Shown in pieces: positions 11,326 to 22,175 of a stretch of 64,000 nt of DNA. The notes under the pieces are model-generated. The model was given only the letters and a program-made list of their open reading frames with translations. It did not search any database and was not told the origin of the DNA. The DNA is from Eumeta japonica (lineage: Eukaryota; Arthropoda; Insecta; Lepidoptera; Psychidae). The translations under genes and the position numbers were made by a program. The stretch lies in NCBI GenBank assembly GCA_005406025.1, contig BGZK01000213.1:527883-591882 (forward strand), given 5' to 3'. Positions within the stretch are counted from its first letter, which is position 1. Each line of letters starts with the position of its first letter.

Positions 11326-11556
11326 ATTATATTTTTATATAATTTAAATATATATCATATTTTAAATATATAACAGCGAGCCCGTACATTACTAGTTTCG
11401 GTTGCAATCACGGTCTCGGTATATTTTACGCGATAAAAAACTTGCTTTATTGGAGTTACGTTCACGGAGAGTAATATAATGATTAATAAATAATAACTGT
11501 GGCATATTCTTATCTAGAATGTGGTTCCTTTCGTATCATACTTTTATTTATATATG

Positions 11557-11705
11557 TCATCATCATCATCATCGCTCAACCTTCAGCCAGTCGCAATGAC
11601 TGAAAGGGACAAGTCCCGATACACCAAATGGAGCGTAGTTATTGGGGAGGGAGTGCAGGTTTTAGTCTGGATCAGGAGGGACGGGAGTGTAGAGCCATCC
11701 GGCGG
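11557..11705 (+). repeat. Interspersed repeat with (CAT)n head, copy A
   Basis: A CAT run (about 11557-11573) is followed by GCTCAACCTTCAGCCAGTCG, GACTGAAAGGGACAAGTCCC, GATACACC, GGAGCGTAGTTAT and GTGTAGAGCC. The same sequence lies inverted at 17851-18004. The shared trinucleotide run at the same end of both copies shows that it belongs to the element. Probably a short non-autonomous retroelement; the superfamily is not proven. Confidence 0.75.
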
Positions 11706-11893
11706 CCTTATTACGTAAAAGCAGAAATCGATTGCGATTCCGGAATCGATTTGCGAGTCGAAATTGTTGGGTATAAAAAAATGTTATTCTTATATACAAT
11801 TTTGAGTGACATTAAAGCGTCGGATTAAATTATAACTTTGTACACTTATCGAGGACCGATGACACTATTATAATATGGCATAGTTGGACTGAT

Positions 11894-12180
11894 CTGATGA
11901 TGGAGCCAGAAGGTAGGCACAGGAACTCCATAATGGAATAACATATCCTAGTTGTGTTTGTGCTTGTTAGAGTTGTATTGAGATGTACTCTCACCATGAG
12001 TTATTTTCAGGGTCTGATGATGGAGCCGAAGGTGCTTACCTTCCGGCTCCATCATCAGCACTAGTGCTTACTAGCACTCCATAATAGAACAACGTAGCGT
12101 GGTCTTATTTGGGATTAATGGAATTTTTTTCAGTGCATTTTGGCCATAATTGGCTTTAAGGGTCTGATAAAGGAGCATAG
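11894..12180. repeat. About 120-bp tandem repeat with inserted foldback
   Basis: CTGATGATGGAGCC starts at 11894 and 12014 and recurs degenerate (CTGATAAAGGAGC) at 12164. The first period is 120 bp and the second 150 bp. The extra 30 bp or so in unit 2 is an inverted copy of the unit's own start: 12014-12033 folds onto 12038-12058 (CTGATGATGGAGCCGAAGGT against its inverse, one bulged base, loop GCTT). Units also share GGAACTCCATAATGGAA-like and AACAACRTA-like boxes. Confidence 0.75.
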
Positions 12181-12474
12181 ACTAGTTTTCGCTTTGACAG
12201 AGTAATTTTAGAATAATTGTGAAATCGCGATCCCTAACGGTTTTTGAATTCAAATATGCGATTAAATTTCATTTTGATAATTTAATGATTTCACTGTAGA
12301 GGCAACACTGTTAATAGAATTACAATTAGCATTTCGAAATATCGAGTTGGGAACGGCTAAAATAATTTTAAAATCATGCGAAATCAGAAATCGATTTGTT
12401 TTAGATAATAAGGCCGCGGTATTCGTGCAACTTTCAGGATTCAGGATAGATAATAGATATTATTATGTAAATTA
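12181..12474. other. AT-rich, no feature
   Basis: Nothing supported. Confidence 0.4.
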
Positions 12475-12476
12475 TA

Positions 12477-12971
12477 CAGTGGAAACTCAATAGCTCGCAC
12501 CTCGTTAAGTCGAAATCCTCAGTAAATGGAAAAAAAAAATGCTATTACCTTCCGATGAACCCCTAAATACGCGGTATATCGAATTATTTAGACTTTGTAA
12601 CTCGAACAAAATGTTATTTCCCTACGAAGTATTGATAATAAACATTTATACTCTATAAATTTATAACAAAAAGGAGACTCCGTAAGTCGTAGTTGGTAAA
12701 ATATAATGACGTCTTACTTGAAATTCCCCGAAATAATAGCAAAAATTCCAAAATGAATGTTCGGGTTCGGGGCTTCTAATCTATTGTTTTTGTCTTGTAA
12801 CAGGTGCAATGAACACATTCATGAACCTTTCTAAGTAACACAGCTGTGAACGTTATGTTTGTTCCCTGTCGACACAGTCATATGTATCTCGAAGTTCTTG
12901 TTAACTTCAAAACTTGTTAACTCGTTTTTTTTTGCATTTCCCTTGACATTCGAGTTATTGAGATTCCACTG
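12477..12971. mobile_element. pogo/Tigger-type non-autonomous element (2 of 3)
   Basis: Left end CAGTGGAAACTCAATAGCTC, right end (inverse) CAGTGGAATCTCAATAACTC, both flanked by TA. The termini agree in 18 of the first 20 bp. At 495 bp with no transposase frame, it is a MITE of the pogo/Tigger group, from a different subfamily than the element at 10712. The 76-codon frame that overlaps its right end is incidental. Confidence 0.85.
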
Positions 12972-12973
12972 TA

Positions 12974-14830
12974 TTACTGATATTGAAGGATTTATAATAC
13001 CTTATTATCAAATTGAGAACATTTTAGCTAATCTATTACGTTTTTCCAAAGCATCACTTAATACTTTTATCATAAGCTATATTACTTAATCAAACTGAAA
13101 ATATATAAAGTATAAAAATGCCAGTTTTTCAAATTTCGATGTACAGCGACATCTGTTGTTTGAAAATTAAAAACATCCTAGTTGGCATATCAAATGAACA
13201 AAGTCAAAGATAAAAGAAAATAATAATACGAGGAAAACAATTACAGCGTGAGTAGCGAAATAGTGTGCGACATAATTTTAAGAATACAGTATTATTTTGA
13301 TTTTTCTATAGCTTTTTAAATGAAAATACGGGAAAATATTAGTTAAAACTTACTATTTGCGTTTATACGCATTGGTTGATTTCTTTTACGTACCTGGAAA
13401 AAAAAAATTAAATGTTAATTAAACAATTCAAAACTTTTCTATTTAATACAACGTACCTACCTTTTTTCTACAACTGTGAAATAGTTTTCCACACTTTCTA
13501 GAGTATTTTCATATAATTAATGATTAAATAATAATAATTAAACGTTAAGTTCATTGAACAGACAAAACGTAAAAATGCATTTGCATCAAAAATTTCCGAT
13601 GCAAAGAAACACTGCTGTTCTATTCGGCTTCATGACCGACGTCCGTGAGTGTTTGACAGTGAAATAACTAAGAAAACGCATTATCAAGCGGTTTGTTACT
13701 CCCGGCGTGCGACAATGAACAATAGGTCGTAAAAATTTCATGGAGGTCCTAAAGGAGGCCCTTTCTAAACTTTCAAATCTGAAGATTTATTTTATGGCTT
13801 GTTCTAGAACGTACACGAGAGAATGTACTGATGAGTACCACCCGTATTGGAATATAGAATCTTGGGAAACTTTGCTGATGTTGTGTGTTCGTCTTTCATT
13901 ATAAATGCTTTCACGACTTGAATGCAACTTATACTTTATGTATGTGATTGTGTATTTTGTCGATTAATTGTGAGCAAATCATAAATTTTTGGTAAATATT
14001 TTTTATATAAAAAGATATTATTATATAAAATATTATCAGCTTACATTTTTTTATGTAAATTCTATTTTATAAAAAATAAAAATGTACTATTCAATACATA
14101 TTTCATTTAAGAGTGTAAGGGTATAACTTATTTCTAAAAGGTTTTGAATAGCCCTTTCATTAAATAATTACGAAGCGAGTATCCAATTACCGCGATAATA
14201 TCAGCTTTTTATGATAAAAAGAGGTGGAAATAAATAAAGCCATTGTTTGTTCACTGTTGAAGGATAGACCCACCCTTTTGTAGTTGGAAGCGAAAAGATA
14301 AATGGACACGGTATGACTCTTAAAAATCAAGTTAGAAATATAACTGAGTAATGCTTTAGCGAAGGCTTTAAACAAATTTGTATTTAGGCCGTTACAAATA
14401 CATAATCGATGTTTCTTCTTGAAATGTATCATTTTAATTTTATTGACTAATTAAATTAAATACACTATAATTAAAAGTTCCTATCTGTAAGTAGCATTCG
14501 AAACTACCATCCACTCCATAATAATTCCATTTAAATCTAAAATTTTTCATAGACACATTAAGTTTTTTCTTTGTGAATAAGTAATGACACTGTATAACAA
14601 GCGACAATTTATAAACTGCATTACACATTTAACAATTATCCTACTTTACAACTTTTACGAGGCAAACTTTCTACTTTCGTTTGAAGTTGGATCATTTTAT
14701 TGAAATTTCTTTTGCTGTGGTTGTGGTCACTCATGTGCACAAGTAATACTATATGTAATATTCAATATTAAAATATTAATAAATACGTCATAATGCTTTA
14801 TTTCTTAGAGACATTTGACGACTAGAAAAA
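12974..14830. other. Long AT-rich stretch, no gene
   Basis: No repeat or gene recognised. Palindromic ATGCATTTGCAT at about 13576 resembles a POU/octamer site, but a single match in AT-rich DNA carries little weight. The opposite-strand frames at 14187-14628 are AT-rich chance frames. Confidence 0.45.
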
Positions 14831-16981
14831 TGAATTAAAAACAGACTAATTTTTTTTTCTATCCCCCTAAATTAATAAAATAGAATGCTTTATATTAATA
14901 CCGCTATTGACGGACTGCCGACTTCTCGTGTTAAATTTAAATTTCTATCAACCAACGACCGTTCTTTTCATACGAATGCAAAGTCGTTCTAGAAATTAAA
15001 GAAACGTGGGGCATAAACCTTAATATTTTATTGTGACACGTCGACCTTTTACAATCGTTAATAATCGGCTCTATCGCCGCTCCCGCCGGGCTTGTTGACT
15101 CGAAACAGACGGAGTCGGGTCAAAGAGCTCCATCTCAACGAGAAAACCATATACGGTATAATCGGCTTTCTAAGATCACGAATATCGCTCAGATTACCAA
15201 CTGTGCTCAATTTCTCTCCTAGCTCCATGTCGCATTTAGTAAAGTCAAAAATTAAAGCGGCTCAATCTATAATTTTTATGTGTGTCATGATTTTTTATGA
15301 ATCTTAATAGTACATTGTTGTTGGGTGCATTGTGACGGACGGACGGACCGACGGATGTGTGGGTTATTGTCAGTTTATAATAGATAGCGCTTATTCAATT
15401 TGAACCCTTTCGTTTTTCCCTCGCCTATTTCATACCTGCGGTATTGTTAACTAAGAATTCTACATTTAAAATATATATATACGTATAACACGTTCATGAG
15501 AAAAAGCCATTTATCAGATGCAAATTAAATATGTCTCTAATTCAGCTAATTTACAACACGTCTCCCCTAAAAATAAAGTTATATTTTTTCTCCCAGATAA
15601 AATCGCCATCTTGTGCGCCGTGCGCTGAGCAACTTTCGACATGAACACGTTTCTATATTAAAAAAAAAAGATGACATCCATCATAGAGAATTTTTATGGA
15701 CATAAAAATTTCTATGAATTTCTCATATCGGACACATTAACGAATTGTCCGGACATGACGTGTTTTGCATAAACATGTTTTACGTCGGCCGGTGGTGGAA
15801 AGGCGAGATTTTTATCAAACTTACAACGCCGTGCGTCATTAATAAAGCGTTTTGTTTATTCACACCTATTGTGACAGATATTCGGCACAAAAAAAAAGGA
15901 ATATTTGCTTCGTTTTTAATTTTTTTTTAATGAATTTGGAGCTAAAAGTGTTAGAAAAATATTGTATTATTAAACAACAAGATATTTATACGTGTTTAAC
16001 ATAAATGAAGTTAGACACATATAACTTCTGTAGCTTTTTACAAAACTTACAATTAAACATACCTGGTACGTCTCGTCAAATTTATGGCGTCATTCGCTAT
16101 GTGGAATAATACTATTTTTCCTGCAAAGTTTTAACGAATTAATTTATTTTTTTTCGTTCATAAATACGCAGTTTTGCAACTCCTTTACGTACGATGTTTT
16201 AGTATTTAAGGAATGACATATTCTTGATGGACATTAACTTTTTTATATCTACCATAAAATTTAAATCAACAAGCATTTCATTGCGACAATTTTTTTTATA
16301 TCCAATTGATATTATTAAAAACCAGTTACACTTGTCAGCATTCTCACCAATACTTTTGTTGATTTTTTTCCTGATTTGTGTGCTCTTCTTGTTAAGGATA
16401 CGTTTTTCTAATAACGTTAGCCCTAGAATTACCTGTTTTTTTTCTTATTAAATTTGCACGAATATCAAAACAGTTACGTAATCGTGTACTTCTGAACGAG
16501 ATATCTATTTCTAACAAAGCACTAAAATATACTGCTATTATTTCAAAATAAGTAACAAAATATTTATGTTAAATATCACCTTTTAGTTTTGTATATCGTA
16601 GCTTATAGTTATTGATATTAAACACCGATTTATATGTGTACCATGCACTATATGAATTGTGTATCGACTTCTGTAAGTTTATGAACAGTGTAACTAAGTT
16701 GGTGGCCTGGGGCGAATGTTAAGACTTTTAATAAGTCGCGAATTATACTCCAGCTGTCCGATCTGAAAGTTTACTACGCAAGTTTGCATAATGTTAAATT
16801 CTCTTAGTTAACCGTCGAGGTCTGGTTAATCCGTCTAGTTAATCTTTTTCTCGTCCTTCGTCGCGCGGTTAAAAATTCTTAGTTGGTGACTTACAAGCAG
16901 CTTGCACGACCATGATACCTCTTCTCCACCGGCCACGCGTTCTATTCAAGAGCATAATTTTACCGGATAGTTTTCTAAGCG
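14831..16981. other. No gene; short GACG run
   Basis: A GC-richer patch at about 15045-15130 (TCGCCGCTCCCGCCGGGC) and a short GACGGACGGACGG run at 15334-15353 are the only distinctive parts. The remainder is AT-rich. No open frame looks coding. Confidence 0.45.
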
Positions 16982-17345
16982 AAGTTCGATGATTATTAAA
17001 CGATGTGATTCGCCCGAAGTGAGTACATCATTTTTTTTTGTAGCAGCACGCGCATGTGCTGCCACCGTAAGCAGTTTTAGAGGAATTAAAAAGTTAGATT
17101 AGGTATAAAAAAATATATTTTTGCTATAGCTACACTGATTTCGCGCTGGCAACTCATACACGTTAAACAGTTGCGGTCTTTATTATTTCGTGGAAGATGG
17201 GGACACATACGGAGGATATATCTGGTTAGGGTTGGGGAGCGGAAGTAGTCTCTTCGGGCGAATCATATCGTTTAATAATCATAGAACTTGACTTTTCGGT
17301 AAGTTCGTTTGATTTTATATTAAACTTCTGTGATTCGCCCTTGAG
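16982..17345. repeat. Inverted-repeat element with 39-bp arms
   Basis: AAGTTCGATGATTATTAAAC continuing through GATTCGCCCGAAG (16982-17020) is inverted at 17251-17289 with few mismatches. The enclosed 230 bp include a GCAGCAC...GTGCTGC hairpin (17042-17061). A third, degenerate copy of the arm end (CTGTGATTCGCCCTTGAG) lies in direct orientation at about 17328-17345. It fits a non-autonomous DNA element with a further partial copy beside it. No transposase frame. Confidence 0.7.
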
Positions 17346-17850
17346 ATCACATTATTTATTTGTAATTAGAGTAGTACGAAATAGCAAAGAATTACGGACA
17401 GAAGACTAAGAACATGATGGAAACTATGGACTAATCAAATTAGAATGTACTAAAAATATTTTCATTCTCTCAAATAAATAACAAGTAGTACATAATGCAG
17501 TCACACAGTATTATTACGATTCAAGGTAAAATTGCCATAATGTACCGGAATAAATATCAGATAGGTCAAGATTTACCGCTCTGTTATAAAACCTAGCGAA
17601 GGTCGCGGAGTTTCTCGTCCAGCCAGTGTTTCTCTTTATCAGATTAATATTCACATCACTTCGGCTAGCGACCGACCGAAGTCGTGGCATGTCTATAGTA
17701 TTATGAGCGTTGAATTGTCAATTATGTCGTGTCAATTTCGTTCTCTCCCAGTGTGGTCTTGATCCACCTACTTATTGTCTGAGAATTTACACTTTTGTAC
17801 GGTTTTTTTTTTTTAATAATAGAAAGAAATAAGAATTAAGATTGCACGAA
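17346..17850. other. No gene recognised
   Basis: Unclassified AT-rich sequence. Confidence 0.4.
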
Positions 17851-18004
17851 TACCGACTGGCTCTACACACTCCTGTCACTCCTAATCCAAGCTAGAACTT
17901 ACACTCCCCTCATATAACTACGCTCCCTTCGGTGTATCGGGACTTGTCCCTTTCAATCACTGTGACTGGCTGAAGGTTGAACGATGATGATGATGATGTT
18001 GATG
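17851..18004 (-). repeat. Interspersed repeat with (CAT)n head, copy B
   Basis: Inverse of the repeat at 11557-11705: GGCTCTACACACTCCTGTCA, CTACGCTCCCTTCGGTGTAT, GGGACTTGTCCCTTTCAATC and GGCTGAAGGTTGAACG, ending in a GATGATGATGATG run. Copies A and B differ by point changes and short gaps. Confidence 0.75.
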
Positions 18005-18716
18005 AATAAAAATTAAATCAGAATTGTGTTGTCTCTTACCATCTGACTGAGTAACATAACATTCCGAAACTCTGGTTCGGGATATAGAAAGTGCTCCTAT
18101 TAAAAAAAGGAAGAATTAATGTAGGTTGTAATCTATTTAAGCCTGAAGTTTTTATGGCATCTGATATTTTTATGATGAATTTCTCATTTAAATTTTTTAA
18201 TATATTTATCAAAGACAGAGTTTGGATACGGCGTGCTGATATTAAGGCTGAGAGAGTAGGTACATATTTTTTTTGATAGTTGAGCAAAAGACAAGTTTTC
18301 ATTCGGAAATAAATTACTCGAATGAGTCGAAACTGCAGCATTCCAAGTAAAATCATATTTAGGCATTGGGGTCCTTAGTTTTATATAATTTTCATGAGTC
18401 GAGAGTCATTTAACAAATTAGATCCTAACACCACTGAATAAGCAGTATTGGTTGCATTTATAGTCCTTTTCCGTATGGAATCGATCATGCGTCTTTCCGC
18501 TTGTATTCATAAATTATTTCTTTTTTAGAACAACTTCGCCAAAGAAATCATAGCCATTGAAGTAACCGTTTCTGAAAAAGATAGCTCAGAACATGAACGT
18601 GGAAACTTACGCAATACAACCTAAGCGCTTAATGATCATAGCATTGTATCACCAGATAACGTATTATTTTATTTGTGTTATGTACTTACGAAAAAAAGGA
18701 TTTTACTTAATTCAAT
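18005..18716. other. AT-rich, no gene
   Basis: A 106-codon minus-strand frame (18036-18356) and overlapping frames on both strands lack a recognisable domain or coding-like composition. They are not annotated as genes. Confidence 0.4.
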
Positions 18717-18760
18717 GCAGAACCCTTAACGTGAGCCCGACACACGCTTACCGGGTTTTG
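18717..18760 (+). repeat. 3' end fragment of the GGGTTC-GTACCC family
   Basis: GCAGAACCCTTAACGTGAGC, CCGACACACGCTTACCGGGT and TTT match the 3' end I associate with that lepidopteran repeat (GCGGAACCCT..GCCGGTTTT). The rest of the element is not visible upstream. Confidence 0.45.
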
Positions 18761-18974
18761 ATCATTCATATAATAATCTATGTATGAATAATCTATCATG
18801 AAATTTATCGTTTCACAAATACTGGTATTGGGATTGTGTATACAAAGAAATTGAAAAACCACGTTTCTTATACGAGTAATCTCTTTTAAATTCTTGTTTT
18901 TTTTTAATTATTTATCAAGGTATCCATCCTGTCGTAATAACATGTCTTGTGAACGTCTACATTATACAGTTCCA

Positions 18975-19073
18975 AAATAAAGCCCTTTAATTGTGAGATA
19001 GATGTACGGATAGACAGCGTTAATTTTCATAATACAGTCCCGTTGGCGGTTTTTGGATACGGAACCTCACAAG
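18975..19073 (-). repeat. 5' fragment of the GGGTTC-GTACCC family
   Basis: Read on the minus strand from 19073: GAGGTTCCGTATCCAAAAAC, CGCCAACGGGACTGTATTAT, then a CTGTCTATCCGTACATC stretch. This parallels the start of the copy at 1269 (GGGTTCAGTACCCAAAGG, ACGGGACCCTATTACTAAG, CTGTCTGTCTGTC). It is decayed and truncated. Confidence 0.5.
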
Positions 19074-20780
19074 TTAAGTTTCACCGGTTACGAAGTTAAA
19101 TCTAATGGCTACACCACGTGTCTTTGATCGGCAAAGTGACGCTACCACTCTATGTTAAAAGTGAAAATAGCGTCACAAATATCGGAACTATAATGGATCA
19201 CACTCATTCAAATGTCTTATCAGCGCTTTCTAGTTGGTTTCGATTCGAAATCGACTTTTCTCAAAATGGACACGTTTACTATCTGCGATCGCACAGATTT
19301 CTCTCATAGTCCCAGCGGCGAGCTTAGAAATAGTGAGATCAATTTAGACACTAGATGAATGTAGTGTTTAGTGTGGTTGATACTCAAGTGGGGGTGGTTG
19401 CCTGAAGAAAAATTTTAAGTATGCTTTAATTTCAAACGACGGTAAAACTAACGGAAATTCAAGTAATGCCATAGTAATAAAACCTCCTCTGTAACACCAA
19501 GAAAGGATTTTAGACCAGATTACAAGACCTCAATTACTCCATATTTTCGTTTTCGCATAACATGAATTTTTATTGAAAAGGATTATGATGTGAATTTTAA
19601 TAATTTTAAGTGTAAATATAGTTTTGTAAAATATTCATAAATTATATTTTGAACAATATTTTTGGCCTAAAATCAGAGAATTGCAATTTTATTATCTAAC
19701 GTTAATTTAACTAACGCACTGAACCTTCAATAAAACTTCAACATGCTTATTGTACTTCTTACGATCAAGTGTCCTGTTAAGAACGAGCTCAATTTTTAAA
19801 CGGCTGCCGCTCGGTCTATTTCTTATTTATCGACGGGTAATGAGTGAGTTTTGTAATTATACCGAAAGGTGTGGGAAGATCGGATCCGACCGATAACGGA
19901 CTATTAAAATACATTAACCTTCCATTTTATGGTAATTGTGAAGTGGAAAGCTTTCTGTACTACGATAATGGATTTATTAGGTATCGTTCGGATGCCGGAA
20001 ATTAATTCGATTATCATTATGTGAATCGAGAAGTTGATTCTTCGACGGTGTATTTATGGAGAGAGATTAGTTGTTACTATTTATGGATTTGTTCATGTGG
20101 TAATAATGTTTGTATTATTTCCTTTAAAAATAAATAAAACCAAACATAGAAGTTAAAAGTATAGAACGAGTGTTTACATCATCACTTTCATTTAATGTTA
20201 AGGGACGGAAAAGGGTTTTTGGTCAAATGTGTTTTTTTTTTCAATCGATTAAATAAACTAATTTGAACAATTCCTTGGAGAAAATAAAAAAAGAAAGTTA
20301 ATTAATTATGGCCAGAATAAAAAACTCAGCATTTTTTTTTTGTAGATCGTCTTTATTTTGTTTTCATTGTAGATTAAGAAATCTTGAAACTTAATATGAA
20401 AAAAAATAAAATAATAGAATTATGGTAATATTTATTCAATTTAGTTTTATATGCATATACTTAATTCTACTAGTTCAAAAAAAAATCATAAATTCCACAC
20501 TATTCTAATAACAAAGCTAAGCAAATTGCAATGTAAATGATTTCGAAAAAAACGTATGCAATTCTCTTACTTTGAGTGTAAACATGCAAACAAAATGAAA
20601 TACACAAGCCAGTAAGTAGCTGTGCCGCATGAATATTGAATTTCGCGTCCGCCGCCGCTTTCGGGAAAATCCCTAAGGAAAGGCATAACATTTTGCACGT
20701 GGATAGAAGAGGGAGCGGGTATCGGTTGATTCGAGCTCCATTCGAGCGAGCTTTGAGATAATTCGTATTAAAGAAGATGT
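19074..20780. other. No gene; partly GC-richer unique sequence
   Basis: Nothing recognised. Patches at 19797-19900 (GGCTGCCGCTCGGTC) and 20640-20760 (TTCGCGTCCGCCGCCGC) are less AT-rich and could be regulatory or old repeats; the sequence alone does not decide. Confidence 0.4.
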
Positions 20781-20794
20781 ACAATGTTTTAAAT

Positions 20795-20873
<79 letters not shown>

Positions 20874-20879
20874 CATTGT
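20781..20879. repeat. Long (AT)n microsatellite with short inverted flanks
   Basis: An almost pure AT run spans about 20798-20866. It is enclosed by ACAATGT (20781-20787) and its inverse ACATTGT (20873-20879). The tyrosine/isoleucine-repeat frames reported here on the minus strand are translations of the microsatellite. Confidence 0.9.
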
Positions 20880-21779
20880 CAAATTTCATGTTTAGCTGGT
20901 AATTTTTGGTAAATAAGCGGATCTCGAAAAAAAAAAGTAATTGTTCAAATATGTGATTGTAAGAAATGAACGCTTCTAAAAGCATCGATTAAGCGAGTGT
21001 TAAATAATTCTGATGGTACGAACTTTCAGAAGATACCCATGAATAATTTTGTCAATTGGGATTAATGCTGATGATTCTAAAGTGTTCTAATGCAAGGAAA
21101 TAAACGAAATTGACGACGAGAAAATCACTACATACAAAAACAATGCAAAGCACATACGAAACCGTGGTCTTTACACTAGTCTTCACGAACGTTGAAGGCA
21201 ATCTTAGGAGTTATAACTGTCACTAATTTCACGCGACAACTCTTTGAGCTGCCGCCGAGCAGGTGTTAATGCGGGCCAAATAATTTATCGTATCTCATTA
21301 GTATCTATCCGATGGGAAAATTAGGAGTAGAAATTTACATCGTGGTTTACGACGTTAATCTCGAAAATGTAAAGTTACTTCGACCGTTCCTTTAAATGGT
21401 ATGTTTCTTTTTTGGATTTACTTCGAACAGACGCCGTTTCGTGCGCCCAGGCGGTTGGTTAGGCGTGTACTAGGGACGCGTACATATCGGGAAGGCTTTG
21501 AATCGATATCGATTATGCTTCAGAAACGGAATGTTACGAAGTATTATGAGTCTCATCTTAAATGTATAGTGGAACACACAACAGGATAATGCTTGTAAAT
21601 TGATACTGTCGAAATTCGGATGTTGAATTTTTTTTATTTCCAGCTTGTGATTTCTTTAGCTATCATTTCTGTTTACGTGTCGATCCTGAGCGTCATTTAC
21701 TACACGTAAGATAAAAAACTCTGAAGAAGTTATGATTTTATTCTAATTTTTCATTACAAAAGTTATTTAGACGTATTTA
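20880..21779. other. No gene recognised
   Basis: Unclassified sequence, AT-rich with a few CpG-containing stretches near 21250 and 21440. Confidence 0.4.
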
Positions 21780-22100
21780 ATGAAAAATTCAATTACAAAA
21801 ACATGTGTGGTCGGAGGACTCCCGCCAGGAACAAGGTTCCTTACGCTCTTCTATCAAATCTAAATGTAATTTGAAATAAAATCTGTACTTAATATTTTTT
21901 TTTACTATCTATCATTTGTTCTAAGCAAATAATTTAAGGTAAGATATTAAAATATAAAGTTTTATTTAACACTTTTGGACAAATATTAATTTAGTACATT
22001 AGTTAATACAAATAATAGTCAATTTTAAATTGTAAAAAGAAACACCAAACAAAAGATATACTTAAGAATGAACGGCGCGCAGGTACCACCACCTGGGCTA
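21780..22100. repeat. Possible interspersed repeat (related to 45165)
   Basis: GTGTGGTCGGAGGACTCCCG and CCAGGAACAAGGTTCC at 21805-21840 resemble TGTAGTCGGGAGACCTCTAT and CAGGAAAGAAGTT at 45179-45211. CGGCGCGCAGGTACCACCAC at 22073 may be its other end. The match is diverged and the boundaries are unclear. Confidence 0.35.
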
Positions 22101-22175
22101 TGGCGTTGATTTTTAGCTAAAATCGGTTAGATTTTAGGCTCAGTTCCTTATAGTTAAAATAGTAATTAACTTAAA

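Noticed and set aside
13574..13587. Octamer-like ATGCATTTGCAT as a POU-factor site
   Set aside because: A single short match in AT-rich DNA is expected by chance.
18036..18356. 106-codon minus-strand open frame as a gene
   Set aside because: AT-rich codons, overlapping frames on both strands, no domain, no start context and no transcript-like features.
20673..20985. Tyr/Ile-repeat proteins on the minus strand
   Set aside because: They are translations of the (AT)n microsatellite.
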